Made by a program: the position numbers and the translations under genes. From Saururus chinensis (lineage: Eukaryota > Streptophyta > Magnoliopsida > Piperales > Saururaceae), in NCBI GenBank assembly GCA_035235625.1, contig CP141144.1, positions 16,117,014-16,181,013 of the forward strand: DNA of 64,000 nt, given 5' to 3'. The notes under the pieces are model-generated. The model saw only the letters and a program-made list of their open reading frames with translations, was not told the DNA's origin and did no database searches. Within the stretch, counting starts at the first letter, position 1. Every line of letters starts with the position of its first letter. This document shows positions 9,736-20,929 of the stretch, piece by piece.

Positions 9736-10708
9736 CAGAACACAAAACGCAGATCGCGTTTTGCGTTCTGCGCAGTGCTTCCGCCGGTAGGAAGGTGTGA
9801 GCTTCCTCTCCCCCAGAGCCCTACCACCGCCTCGCCTCGCCGGACTTTGACCGTCCGGTCACAGTGGCTTGGGTCGCGCTGCCCTTGGCCACCTTCGTTT
9901 CTCCCCTGCACAGCGACTCACCGGCGGAAATTGGGGAAAACTCTGTTTTTGGAGCGAAGCGTCGCCGGAGCCGTGGTGAGCCATCGGAATCTGCCGGAGC
10001 AGCCGCCTAACCACCGCGAACCGGGAGGTACTAACCCCTTTCTCCACTTTTACTCCGATCAGCCTTCCTCCCGTAATTTCGTCGCATGCCGTTTTGGGGA
10101 AATCCTGTCTCTTTGGGCTGAATCACTGTTGTGGCTGACGGAGTTGTCGCCGTGAGCTATTTTTGGCCGGCGACTACTCTGCCGACAGCGACTGTAGATC
10201 CGCCATGCATCGGAGCTTCCACTCCGATCCTTCACCCCTCACCTTTTTTACTCTGTTTTGGGCTGAACCGACACTGTAGTAGGTGGGATTGGCCGCCGTG
10301 AGCTGTTTTCCGGCCGGCGACCACCCTGCAAATCCCTGGGGTTACGGTTGGGATGCCATGCAATCGGATTTTTCAATCCGATCAACGGCTACTTGCAGAC
10401 CTACCCTGTTCTGGACCGAACCACTTCTGGGACCGGCGAAAGTTGCCTTTTGATCCATTTTTTGCCAGTCCCGACGCCATGTTTCCCACCTCAGCTTCTG
10501 ATTTACCTCCTTGCATATTTTGTTTTCCGCTTAAATTTTATTTAGCAATCTCTGCATATTCACCCATTAGAATAATTCACTGGGAGCCGCCTAGCAACCA
10601 TTCCACCTTGCCAACGGTTAGAGACCACCTCCATAACAATGCTTTACCCACATTATTGGACTGACCTAAGCTCTTCTGGGGCGTGCAGGCATCTAAATCG
10701 CCAGTGCG

Positions 10709-10721
10709 GGGGGGGGGGGGT
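10709..10721 (+). repeat. Poly-G run in solo LTR E
   Basis: About a dozen consecutive G residues (cagtgc then Gs then tgtgag). It is prone to length error and to G-quadruplex formation. Confidence 0.8.
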
Positions 10722-11634
10722 GTGAGAGACGTTTTTAACCGCGGGTGCTAATTGGAGACCCGCTCTGCAGCTTCCTCCCAAGGCTGTCTCTTGTAGTGTA
10801 AGGGTGCGTGGGCTACTAGGTACACACCAACACGGCCTACGTAGTACACTCTGACATCAACTTGGGCCCGGTCGACGAGGTAGGAGACTTTGAACCTTAA
10901 AAATTCACTCTAGCGTGCTTTTCTGATAGGACGCATGCTAGGATTAAGATGTCTAATTGCATGATGCTTAGATGGATTTTAATGCGGAGGATATTAAATG
11001 CAGAGATTAATTTTAATGGCCATATGTGTGTAATTTAAAATCATCTGTGTATTAATTAGTAGATTAATTGTAAGCTCACTTGATGACTTATACTCGAATT
11101 GGATAGTTAGATGAGCAGAGGACTTGTTAATTAATTATATTTCTTGTTAATTGCATGAGTGGTCGTTATGATTAGGTAAGAATTATGTTTTCATGCTATA
11201 AAGGTTGTAAAGCATGTTGTAAGATACATGTGTAGTGTATAGTTCAGAAATATGAGTAGTTACACATGTGCAGATGATGTACATATGCTTAATAAGTGAC
11301 GATCAGTTTCGACTGATTCGAAATCCTAATAAGTGAGACAAAGACTTTAAGGTGTAGTAAATAGGCAATTTAGGGTCGAAGCTTAGACTTAAGCCATAAA
11401 TAAAGGTACCATTATATTGGTATCTGCATGGCGTATAAACTATAACTGCAACATAATTAAAGTATGTAGTTGACAATAAGAGTGAGTCCTTAGCTAGATT
11501 GACGGATTAAATTCCGTTTGGTTGATGACTGACGGACGGTCAGTTTCACCTATAAAATTAACGTAGTCCATACCTTGGAGGTAAGGTTGGTGTAAGTTAG
11601 GATTTTAATGCTCTGTTGAGAGCACCGTGTGTTG

Positions 11635-11716
11635 TCCGCCCAAGTGTGGCATCGTAAGTTTTCTGCCCAAGTGTGGCATCGTAAGTTTTCTGCCCAAGAG
11701 TGGCGTTGTAAGTTTT
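11635..11716 (+). repeat. 27-bp repeat, three copies, in solo LTR E
   Basis: gcccaagtgtggcatcgtaa at 11638 and 11665 and a variant gcccaagagtggcgttgtaa at 11692; spacing is exactly 27 bp. Confidence 0.85.
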
Positions 11717-12793
11717 CCTGCCTTAATTGGCATTTTTAGGCCTTGCTGGCCCTGTATGGCCCCAGATAGTGGGCATTGCGCACTCAGGTAAGTAGTATCA
11801 TGGATCTACTCTTACCTGTTTGATCCCGTGCCCCATGAGCACCGGTGTACTTTGCCTTCGGAATCTTTTAACGCGTAGGTTTCTCCCCGAAGGTCAAGGT
11901 GACGCCTTAGTGGCATTCGTTCCTTTCGACAGTAGAGCTAATTGAGATTTAATTAGTTCTGTTCGTCGAGTGTAAGTGCATTATAATAAATGTAAGATTG
12001 TAAGCGTAAGTAGTATGTATGTGGGTATGAGAGTTTACCAGGTTGTGTCTAGATATACGTAAGGTGAAAAGAAAATTTGTAAGATTGGAAAACTCAGAGG
12101 AATTGTAGTACTCTGATGGAGTTTGTATTTGTCTTCTCCTAGTTCTTGGTTTGCTACTGTCTTGCAGAGCAGCTTTGGTGTGAACTTTTATGGTTCACTG
12201 ATTTTGTTTCTCCTACTGGGTATGAAAATACTCATGTTCTCCTTGTCTCTAATTCTCAGGCACTCCAGGGACTTCTGTGGGACCTAGTTCGAGAGCCGCG
12301 TAGCGTTTGAGGATACACTTTTTGGAGTGCAGGTCGACTTTTGACTCTATTGTTCCTTGATTAATTTATGCCACGATCTGTTGTAAATAAATTTTGAAGT
12401 ACATGTATTAAGTGAGGTGAGCGCTTTTACATGTATAATTTTGGACTTGTACACGGACTGTATTATTACTTTCGACTGTTATGGAACTTGTACCCAGCTA
12501 TGCCTGGGAAAAATACATTAAAAGCCCATGGCCATGGCAAATTTTGTCTTTCGATCGTTATTCACGCCGGGGAATGAAGGATTTGCGAGCTTTGAATGTT
12601 TTATTGTGGTTTTATCATTGTTTTGAATTGAAAAGAATGTGTTGAGATGGATTTAGTATCAATGAATGAGAAATTATAAAATGTTTTTCACAGGTTTCGT
12701 ATTTTCATCAATTTTCACCAATTTACAGCCGTTATATTGCAGAATTTTTATTTGAATTTTATAAAATTTATTTTGAAAACCCCGGGCGTGACA

Positions 12794-13225
12794 TGTGGAT
12801 CGCTAATTTTAATTTGGTGATCTTATTTATCTTCGTCACCAGTCTTATCGCTAGACTTTCGTTTATAAGCTATCTAACGAGAAATTTGCCCATCACTTTC
12901 ATGGTATTTATCCGTTTCTTGAGAGTATTAACAAGGTTGCTTATCGTCTCCGATTGTCCCTGGATGCGCAGATTTACCGGTGTTTCTTGTTTCTTGCCTT
13001 GGAGACTTTGTTAGTGATGCTTTATCTATTTCGTTGTTGATTCTATCACCGATATCTTCTAATCCATCCCTTTCGATGTCTCATATTATTTTGAAATAAC
13101 GGTGAATTTTAAAGGTTCTTATTGCTTAATTACATCATTCTTCAAAGAATGTTAAAATAAGTTCTTTCTACAGGTTAGTCGACTTGAGGACAAGGCAATG
13201 CAAAACATGGTAGAATGATATGATA
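12794..13225 (+). pseudogene. Gypsy integrase C-terminal and chromodomain-like remnant
   Basis: Resumes the older element after solo LTR E: FGDLIYLRHQSYR, KLSNEKFAHHFHGIYPFLES and INKVAYRLRLSLDAQIYR match the integrase tail of plant chromoviruses (family: GDWVFLRLQPYRQ, KLSPRFFGPF, GTVAYRLDLP). Further on, pieces such as LEDKAMQNMVE near 13180 resemble the extreme C-terminus. Stops occur inside. The chromodomain is only suggested, not shown. Confidence 0.7.
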
Positions 13226-13440
13226 CTTTAAATTTCTATAAATTGTAATGCATAGCCAATTCTAAATCAATGAATAAAAATCCAAATTTAGTAATTTAAT
13301 TTTTTGCCCTAATTCCTCCCTCTGGCCCCCTTTCTCCCAAAATTTTCTTGTGTAGGAGTTTTTTTAATATAATTGAATTTAATGGATTAGTTGGTTAAGT
13401 GAGAATTAGGTAAGAAATTGGACTACACTAGAAGGTTCAG
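13226..13440 (+). other. Possible 3' LTR remnant of the decayed gypsy element
   Basis: AT-rich stretch just after the polyprotein end (gatatgatactttaaatttc, gccaattctaaatcaatgaa). The position fits a 3' LTR but no partner LTR or clean ends were found. Confidence 0.25.
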
Positions 13441-13730
13441 GGGGGATGGTATGGGTTTTCTTACATGCCCCCACTAACCCGTTGGAAAATGATTTACTTT
13501 CATGGGGATCTATGATTAACTCTGCTCTTGACCAGAACTTTCTTTCCAGGCAAGTAGCCATGGGACTACTAATTTACATGTACATTACAAAAACAAGGAA
13601 GACTGGTACAATGTGCAAAAAGACCCCCAAGGTCACAGGTTCCTACGGCCGGTCTGATCGTAGACCACCTCCAAGAACGAACACTTCCCAGACTACCAGA
13701 ATTTACAGTACAAGAAGAAGTCTTCATACT
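13441..13730 (-). other. 3' flank and probable 3' UTR of the PLIP gene
   Basis: Sequence downstream (minus strand) of the lipase stop at 13733-13731. It has no ORF of its own and mixed base composition. No canonical AATAAA was found on the minus strand; plant poly(A) signals are often degenerate. Confidence 0.4.
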
Positions 13731-16321
13731 TCATACACCAGTCGTTATCTCTTTATTATTGATGAGGCTCCCCTCATACGCCCATTTGTGGGGAGACACT
13801 GTCAACAGAGGCCACAAATGGTTTAGCCTCTCAATCCGTGACGGTCTTCTTCCCACTTTATTGGACTGCTTGCGAAGAAGAGTGTTGATGGCCTTCAAAT
13901 AGTTGCTCGAGTCATGGTCTCTCAGGATTGTGCCCTCCGACCCATAGGCTGTGAGGTCACTCAGCGTCTCCAGAGGGTGAGGCAAGTTGAGGAAGGCCCT
14001 CAGTGCACCCATGGGAAACTCGCCCCTGTGCTTGTCCATGGCGTAGAGATCAGTTCCTGGAGGAAGCAGAGGATGTGAAGGAGACGTCGTCTCATCTGGT
14101 TGCAGGATGTACAGCTTTCCCAGTGGAGCATACAACAATTTCTACACCCACAAAGACATTGAATACCATGAGGTTAAGATAGTAGTTGTCTCTTTTGAAT
14201 ACAATCTGACGGCAGAGACACCCAGGCCAGGCTCAACCAAACGGGACTCTATTATGTGCTCTAGCCTGAAAGCATGGCAGTGTGACCACTTACATTCTTG
14301 TTTAGGCAGGGGTGGGACCTGAAGGCACCACTGACGCGCTTGAGGAGTTTAATAACGTGATTGGGGTAGTCACAGGAGAAGGCTCTGGGCACGATGTCCC
14401 TGTGCATCATGACGGAGTAGACATGGTCCTCGTCCAGCCCCAGATGTTGAAGAGCTTGCTGCCCACCACAAAAGATTGACGGCGACCCAAAGGTCACCAC
14501 CGGCAGCAAGGCCGACGGCTTCACCACCTTCCTAGCCAGCAGCAGCAGGCTCACTAGAAGAGACAGGCTGCCGCCCAGCGAGTGGCCGGTGAACCGGAGC
14601 TTGGCATCGTCTCCATACCTCTCCAGATGCTCCTCCACCTCTGGCTTGAACTGCTCGTATATCCCCTTTGCTGCTTCATATATCCCCCTGTGAACCAGCA
14701 CCTCTGTCCCCTGCATGAGACCAGCAGCATCTACTGTGTTCATCACTTAGCTTTTCATAAGCATGATTACAGCTACAAGATCAACTTAAATTAGTTTTTA
14801 ATTATCCTCACTGACCTCGAACTGGGTTGGGTCGAAGAAGAGATTGGCTTGCCATGAGGCCAGGGAGTCTGATCCCTGTTATTTCACACACACAAAATGT
14901 TGACATGAAACATAAGAACAAGACACGAGAAAGATTACATCGAAACACAATTTAGTGATGATCAAGAACACGATAGATTATGTCACTGATGTTTTGATCG
15001 ATGTAAGATGTACAATGTGTAGTGTTATTACCTGGATGACGAAGCAACGAGTGCATGTGCTGGGCTCGTCGCATATGAACCACTCGCATGGCCCGGAGTG
15101 GGGCGACCGGAGGTCCCTGGCGGCCTCCATCTTCGCCGGCTCCTCGGCCGCTACCAACGCCGTCATTGTCGACGTCGCCACTTGCACAGCCATCTCCGAG
15201 TTGTAGACCCGGGACGGCGAGCTGGGCGGTGAGTCCTCCTCGCCTGACTTTCCTACCGAAAGGATCCCCCCGGCGCGGGAGTGAACGTACGTGGCGGCCG
15301 ACGCCGCTATCTCGTAGGCGACTGAGGGGCGGAGTGGACCCCTCTTGCCGCCCTCCGCTCCGCCGCTCTCCTGGGAGGGACGGGGCTGGGAGGGGGAGTA
15401 ATCGCAGTCAAGCTGCGCCGTGGCCGCCGCGGCCTCGGCCTCCACCTTCGCCGCCTCCGCCTTTTTATTCAACGAAGAGGTCACAAACTGCAAGTCGTAG
15501 TGACGCCGAAGATCATCGGCCTGCAAATCGCATCAAACAGCGAGGGTAAATCCGTCATTTAACTACACAAGGGTAGTTTTGTAAGTTCACGATTTAAATT
15601 TGATAAAATGACGAAAATGTCCTCCCACGCAAATATGGCGAGAAAATGAGTGAAATTAAAAAAATGAGATTAATTAAAGAACGTTAATACACACCCTAAT
15701 CTCGGGGATGACGTAAGCCATGTTGCAAAGGAATGCCAGGCTGGAGAAGAGCTGTATCCGGGCCAACGAGACGGGGACGAGATACCGGGAGAAGGCGGTC
15801 CGGTCGAACTCCGCCGCCACCTCCTCCTCCTCCTCGTAGCTTACCTCGCAGACAGCTTCCTCGTCCGCCTCCACCTCATCTCCCACCTTATGTCTCCCCC
15901 TCCACCGGCTCCTCACCTCCATCAGAATCTCCACCCAGTTGCCCTTCTTCTTCTTTTCCTCCGTCTCCCCTTCCACCACTGCCTCCTCCGCCTTGTCGAC
16001 CTCCTCCCGATCCACCAGAACCACCCCCTTCTCGTAATCTGGCTCGAACAGCGACGACCGGACCGAGCTGAGCACAGCCCCGGCGGAGAAGGAAAAGGGG
16101 AAGATCCCCTCGGAGCGACCCGTCTTGAGCCTGGGCTCTGCGGAGCTAGCCCGGGCAGGATTGAGGGAGCACCCGAGCTGCAAGTCGGACCGGGTCCTCC
16201 GCATTGCAGCCACCCGGTCCCGGACGTCGTGGGCCGACTGGGACCTCCTCATGCCGAACATGTCCTTGGCCGCCACGCCAGCCGCCACGCTCCCGGAGAG
16301 AGGTACCTGAGTGCATGCCAT
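13731..16321 (-). CDS. PLIP: PLIP-type chloroplast phospholipase A1 (class 3 lipase), five exons
   Basis: Five phase-0 exons join to 667 codons: 16321-15695, 15520-15032, 14875-14816, 14710-14294 and 14141-13731. Donors are gtgtgt, gtaata, gtcagt and gtaagt; all acceptors are AG. The Ala/Ser/Arg-rich N-terminus looks like a plastid transit peptide. Conserved family blocks include [70 protein letters not shown] and [15 protein letters not shown]. The nucleophile is S436 (GHSLG), the Asp probably D497 and the His probably H607 (RDHDSSNY). Arabidopsis PLIP1-3 are plastid lipases that release acyl chains from membrane lipids, linked to oil and jasmonate formation; that role is carried over by family. 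The length fits PLIP2-like members. The ATG at 16321-16319 is the first in frame. No stop or shift is seen, so it appears intact. Confidence 0.92.
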
Positions 16322-16535
16322 GCCCCTCTTCAACAAATCCAAACCAAATCAAAATCTGGGGTCTGTTCTTCCTAATAAAAAAACCCGTCTCCTCAGTTCA
16401 CCTGAAGAGCCATGGGGTGTCCGGCGAGCAGGTTGCAGGAAAGAATGGCGGATATAAGGGGCACGAACAAAGGCCTCCGGCGCCTCTCTCCTCCTCCTCG
16501 ATCTCTTGCGGATGGCGTTTGAACGCGTCCTTGGA
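16322..16535 (-). other. 5' leader of the PLIP gene
   Basis: Region between the inferred start site and the ATG. It carries a CT-rich stretch when read on plus (cctctctcctcctcctcg) and is the segment copied twice at 96-320 and 573-645. The transcription start is inferred only from the TATA-like box at 16559-16569. Confidence 0.45.
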
Positions 16536-16558
16536 ACCGAATCACGTCAGGGAATCGC

Positions 16559-16569
16559 CCTTAAATAGG
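16559..16569 (-). promoter_or_regulatory. TATA-like box of the PLIP gene
   Basis: Minus strand CCTATTTAAGG, about 240 bases before the ATG. A CACGTCA/TGACGTG element (bZIP ACGT core) lies just downstream at 16543-16549. The same promoter block is copied at 1590-1850, where this box is deleted. Confidence 0.5.
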
Positions 16570-16599
16570 AATGAGGAGTCTTAAACGGGAGCGGAGAAC

Positions 16600-17268
16600 C
16601 GATGTTTCCAACGTGGGTGGGGGTGGGGAAGATACGGCCACTTCAGGAGCTCTGTACCCGACGAGAAAATGACCAGAAGGGCCTTGACCCGCAGCAGCAC
16701 ACCTCTGATCAGCTTCTGCAATATCGCCGATTCGCCATGCAAAAGATGCCCACATATTAATTACTTACCTAAGTTTTAACGACAATAATCACATAGTTAC
16801 ACACCAATTGCCTAATAAACCAAAATCATATATCTCCATTCATTTAATTAAAATGAGTTTTAAGGACTTACCAGATCAGGATCTTTATTTGGAACTATGA
16901 ATGTGCCTTGTAAGAGTATAAATGCATGAAATTTATTTCAATCAGAAATGATGATACTATTTGATATAGAATTATGTATGTCAATTAACATATTGGTATA
17001 ATTGACCACCATGCAAAAAAAAAAAAAAGTAGAGGCATCCATATGTTAAAGAATTATGTGGCTGCCACTTACCTAAGTGTCAACTGTAATGGAAATAAAA
17101 TTACAGAACCCCTACCTTAATGGATGATAAAAAAATGCTTAATGGACCAAAATGATAATCTTTATTCATTATGTCACTTGGAATGAATTTTAAGATCTCC
17201 CCCAAATCAAATCTTTTTTAAAAAGAATAAATGAGCCTTGTAATTGTGTGCATGAAAATTCTATTTGA
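16600..17268. other. PLIP upstream region and AT-rich spacer
   Basis: 16600-16830 is the conserved promoter block shared with 1640-1850 (gatgtttccaacgtgggtgg and following). Beyond it the sequence is AT-rich with an A-run near 17015 and no gene. Confidence 0.5.
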
Positions 17269-17270
17269 TA

Positions 17271-17442
17271 CTCCCTCGATCCACATTAATAGCTTCATTT
17301 AGGAAAACAATTGTCCAAATTGCTTTAGTTGAGGACTTTAAAAACCTATCGAAGCTTATTTTCTTTTCTCTTAATTATGGGTCACAGTTCAATAAAAATC
17401 ATTATTTTTTTAAACAAAGCTATTAGCATGGGACGGAGGGAC
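17271..17442. mobile_element. Stowaway-like MITE, 172 bp
   Basis: Terminal inverted repeats of about 23 bp: left CTCCCTCGATCCACATTAAT, right (reverse complement) GTCCCTCCGTCCCATGCTAA, both continuing into AGC. It is flanked by TA on both sides (17269-17270 and 17443-17444), the Tc1/mariner duplication. It has no coding capacity, as expected. Confidence 0.88.
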
Positions 17443-17444
17443 TA

Positions 17445-19695
17445 TATAATATATGTGTCAAACAACACACATTAGGATAAATATGAGTATGTAATGCTTT
17501 AATTCCTTAGCCAAAATGGCGTTTTCTGGGAGCTAAGAAAGATGGTGAGAATTTGTTGTCATGTAGTGGACCTGAACGCCAAATCGGTGGCTGGTAATCT
17601 CGGAGAGATGTTACTCTCTTCCAAACCAAGAGATGAACACTGGCCCCTCAGCCTGAAGATCTCCGTCTTAGGTCTTCGCAAACCAACAAGCAAACGCCAA
17701 AGTAAGTCCAAAAAGGGAGCGAGATAGGCCAACAAACCTCCCGTCCCTTGGCGATTTCTTGTCCTGGGTTTTCACGTACTGCGGACGACTCCCATTCAAA
17801 CACGCCTCGTTTGAACAATTTAATGCCCCATGCTCCCAAAACACTCCACAGCATCCAACAAGAAACACTCTTGATAGGTCAAGGAACAGAGATTTGGATT
17901 TGGATCGAATTACTGTAGCATAGCCCCCTTCCCTGCCGTGTGCCGGGTCCTCTTCCTTGATGGCAACGAAGATGATGGTTACACTGATTTGTAGGGGCTA
18001 GCAACAGACCCCAGCCCAAATGAAGAGAGCCAGGTTGGGTAGGAAGAGGACCGGGCTAAACTTAGCAAATTAGAACAAGCATGGCTCTGCTTCGTGGGTT
18101 TGCTACACGACAAGAGCTTTGATTAACGGTTTGTTGTAAATATAGAAGCCTTTGAGTCCTACCTAGGTGAAAGTGGTCAATATAATTCACCCTTAAAATT
18201 AATGTAGATCTTTTTGTGCAGTTCTAGTTCTCCCTATACACAAGGGAAGTAATTTTTATACTCCAATCGAACGCCCGAGAAGTGTCTGATCGACAGTACA
18301 CCCGCTATCACATATTAGTGTAAGTAAGTATTAATGTGCGCTAATGGGTGCACCGTCAATCTTGAAATCGAATGCTTCCTGAGTGTTCTACTTTATGCTA
18401 ATGTGCGTTAGTGGGTACGTCATTGGTGCATCATTGATCTTGAAATCAAATGCTTCGCTTAGTGTTACGCTTACACTTCTATAGCCGGTGACAATGAACC
18501 ATACAAGAGGGTCATGCAGTCTAGATCAATCTGGGCATTACTTATATTGCGTGCACATGTACAGGTGTAGAGGAAAGTGAAAGAAAATACGTTTGCAGAA
18601 TACTTAATTGTAATGCATTACATTTGAGTAAATTAAGGGTTAATTAATGCTTATATTAATACATCACAGATGAGATTCCTATACTTCATCCAAACTGTGA
18701 GACCACCATTTTAAAACTAGATGCAAGTTTCATGCAAGGAAACATCATGGTCGTCGTCGTCGTCTATTCGCCGACTTGGTCATTTAATATTGAGGGTAAC
18801 AGACTGATCTGATCGGGAAAACCTCTCATCAAGGCAGACAATGGCCGATTGAGTGATATCCACCTTCAGATTTTTGGTAACTAGCTAGGTGGGAGTCTGC
18901 CTTCAGACATAATGCAGTAGTTGCTAAAATAAACCCAGCAGATATGAAAGAAGGAAACAGAATACAATAATACACAGATGTACGTAACAAGAGAGGCTTC
19001 TCCTCATTGTCACTCGGAACCCTTGAAAGACTAAGTTCAGCAGAGCATTAGACAGGACTTGACAGCAGAAAAAACAGGGGAAGAAGGCAACAATGTTCAT
19101 AGAAGGACTTCAGAGTCTGTAGTACTTGAGAAAACAGAAAGCTATACTTACATGAAGGAGTACTTTCCCAAAGCAAATTTGTACAGAAGTGTAGGACACT
19201 GGATCAGCACTTGGCTTGGGAGCTGCTGCTCTGCATTCATTCCTCTTGCTCGCCCAGCGCTGGTACTGTTACTGAAGCATGGTAAAGTAATTTATACCAG
19301 AGGGCACAAGTGGGGGAGGAGAAGGAATCCCAGCACGTGGCTTGTCATGGTCGGTACCGCCTCCACAGCTTTATATACGAGCCATTGAACACCGCTGGAC
19401 CTCTTTAATAATGGCAAAAGCTTTGCCAAAAGCAATTCAGACTCAGAGTTGTCGAGCCAAATGTGCCAGTCTAGTTTCGCTGTTGAATCCAACTGATCGG
19501 TGTGCCGACTGCTCAACTGCTGTGTTTAATACACAGAGCATTTGTTTCTGTCTTGTAGTCGTCGTCTACCTCGCTTGAAGTGCATAAGCGAGAGGCCATG
19601 ACGCGTGGACTGCTGCATGGGGTGGATGGCCACGTCTCCCCCTTCTTCTGGCCTGGAAGTCCCCACTTCAAAGCCGCACTCCTTAGTCCTTCCCA
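17445..19695. other. Intergenic region without a supported gene
   Basis: Includes short frames at 17542-17727 and 19059-19388 (the latter without an ATG at its start) that show no recognisable motif, and a (GTC)n microsatellite at 18746-18763. A partial direct repeat lies at 18331-18380 and 18399-18456 (taatgtgcgctaatgggt / taatgtgcgttagtgggt, each followed by tcttgaaatcraatgcttc). The region could contain unrecognised exon or UTR pieces. Confidence 0.45.
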
Positions 19696-19719
19696 TGACA
19701 ACCCCAACCCAGAACTAGG

Positions 19720-20910
19720 CCTTTTGGCGGGTTAGGGTTTGGATCGGGCCCGACTTTAAATATGAATTTGACTGATTAAAGGCCCGGCCCGTCCTTAACT
19801 TCATATGTAAAAATTAGCCCGGCTTGGCCCTAAATACGGACCTGGGTTGGGTCACATGGTTTCTTTACTGGCACTGTTAGCCCGACTTTAAATTTATACG
19901 TAAAAAGTTAACCCGACTTGGCCCGGCCTGGCCCTAAATACGGGCCTGGGTTAGGCCACATGTTTTCTTCAGTACTGGCACCGTTAGTAGGAGAAAAGGG
20001 AGGCGGTGATTCAGTGGAGGTGAGAAAGGTGAAGAGCGAGAAAGAGAAGAGGGATGAGGAGGGTGAGATGGTGGTTCAACGGCGGAACAAAATGGTTCGG
20101 TGGAGGTGAGAAAAGTGAAGAGGGAAGCGACACTCTGGCGGAGGCAAGAAAGAGAAGAGGAGTGAGGAGGGTGACTGCGGTGGTCTGGCAGCAGAACGAA
20201 ATAGGAAAAAAGAAATGGTCAAGCGGAGGTGATAAAGGTGAAGAGGGTGACAACGTTCTAGTAAAGGTGAGAAATAGAAAAAGGGCTAAGGAGGGTGAGG
20301 CGGTAGTACTACGGAAGTGAGAAAGGTGAAGAGGGATCGATGCAGCAGTCAACGGATCAAGGCGAGAAAGAGAAGAGGAGTGAGGACTGTAGTTTGGTGG
20401 AGGTGAGAAAGTGAAGAGCGAGGCAGCGGTTCGGTGGAGATCATGAGAAAGAGAAGAGGGGTGAGGACTTTGGAGGGTGAGGCGGTGGCCCGAAGGAAGA
20501 GAGAAAGAGAATAAGAGTGGTGAGGACTGAGGAGGGTGAGGCTGTGGTCCGGTGGCAGAACGAAATGGTGTGACAATTCAGGGTTAGAGTTGGGCATAAC
20601 AAAATTGTCCCCCTGGTGGAATATTTATACATAAGGTGAGGTAAATAGGCTGAGGCTGAGATTTGGGTTGGGCTTGCATATTGTATAAATGGGCTTGGAG
20701 GTTGGTAAGCTGTAACAAGCTTTATTTTCGCGTGCCGGTTCAAACTTTTCATTTTTTTTCTGTTTTGTGTCAAAGCCCAAGCCCTAATTTTTACAGACTT
20801 AATTTTTAGGCTCGGCTTGGCCCGCTGCCTTGTTTTTTTATGGCCAAAGCCTAAAAATTTAAGGGTTGGGCCAGGCCAGACTCTTGGGCTGATCCTTATT
20901 ATTTGTAGCT
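19720..20910. repeat. GGCCCGGCC-flanked repeat unit, possible non-autonomous DNA element
   Basis: The left part (19735-19965) repeats a block twice: gcccgactttaaat...ccctaaatacggacctgggttgg, then gcccgactttaaat...ccctaaatacgggcctgggttag, about 115 bp apart. The right part (20765-20890) carries related words in opposite sense (ggctcggcttggcccgctgc, gggttgggccaggccagact). A GA-rich minisatellite lies between. The shape suggests an element with long imperfect inverted ends; exact ends and target duplication were not found. Confidence 0.4.
19985..20575 (+). repeat. GA-rich minisatellite
   Basis: Irregular units of roughly 90-130 bp built from ggaggtgagaaaggtgaagag, gagaaagagaagaggrgtgagga and ggagggtgaggcggtggt, repeated about six times. 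Long frames on either strand (Lys/Glu-rich or Ser/Leu/Pro-rich) are translations of the repeat. Confidence 0.75.
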
Positions 20911-20929
20911 CCAACAAGAGGGTCGTAGC

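Larger units (their letters stand above)
9375..12793 (+). mobile_element. Solo LTR E (3.4 kb, Ty3/gypsy type)
   Basis: It starts TGTAATAACC and ends GGGCGTGACA, the TG...CA form of large plant gypsy LTRs. It sits inside the integrase reading of the older element (CQVYDKCH before, GDLIYLR after). The flanks are TGTAA (9370-9374) and TGTGG (12794-12798), a degenerate 5-bp duplication, in keeping with age. It holds a TATA box, a GC-rich leader-like stretch (9770-10340), a poly-G run and a 27-bp triple repeat. No tRNA primer site or internal region is present, so it is a solo LTR made by LTR-LTR recombination. Plus orientation follows from the TATA box. Confidence 0.8.
7355..13440 (+). mobile_element. 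Decayed Ty3/gypsy element, split by a solo LTR
   Basis: Ordered fragments of protease, reverse transcriptase and integrase lie on the plus strand at 7355-9374 and resume with the integrase C-terminal region at 12794-13225. No gag, no 5' LTR and no RNase H region were found; the RT fragment joins almost directly to the integrase fragment near 8640-8700, so RNase H was deleted. The break at 9374/12794 is exactly filled by a 3.4-kb solo LTR. The order PR-RT-IN and the integrase tail place it in Ty3/gypsy, probably a chromovirus. Sequence from about 13226 to 13440 may be the remaining 3' LTR. Confidence 0.75.

Noticed and set aside
15088-16584. Pro/Arg-rich plus-strand frames over the lipase gene
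   Set aside because: They are shadows of GC-rich lipase exons on the other strand.
19059-19388. 109-codon plus frame as a gene
   Set aside because: Its first codon is not ATG, no motif is recognisable, and an overlapping minus frame is equally good.
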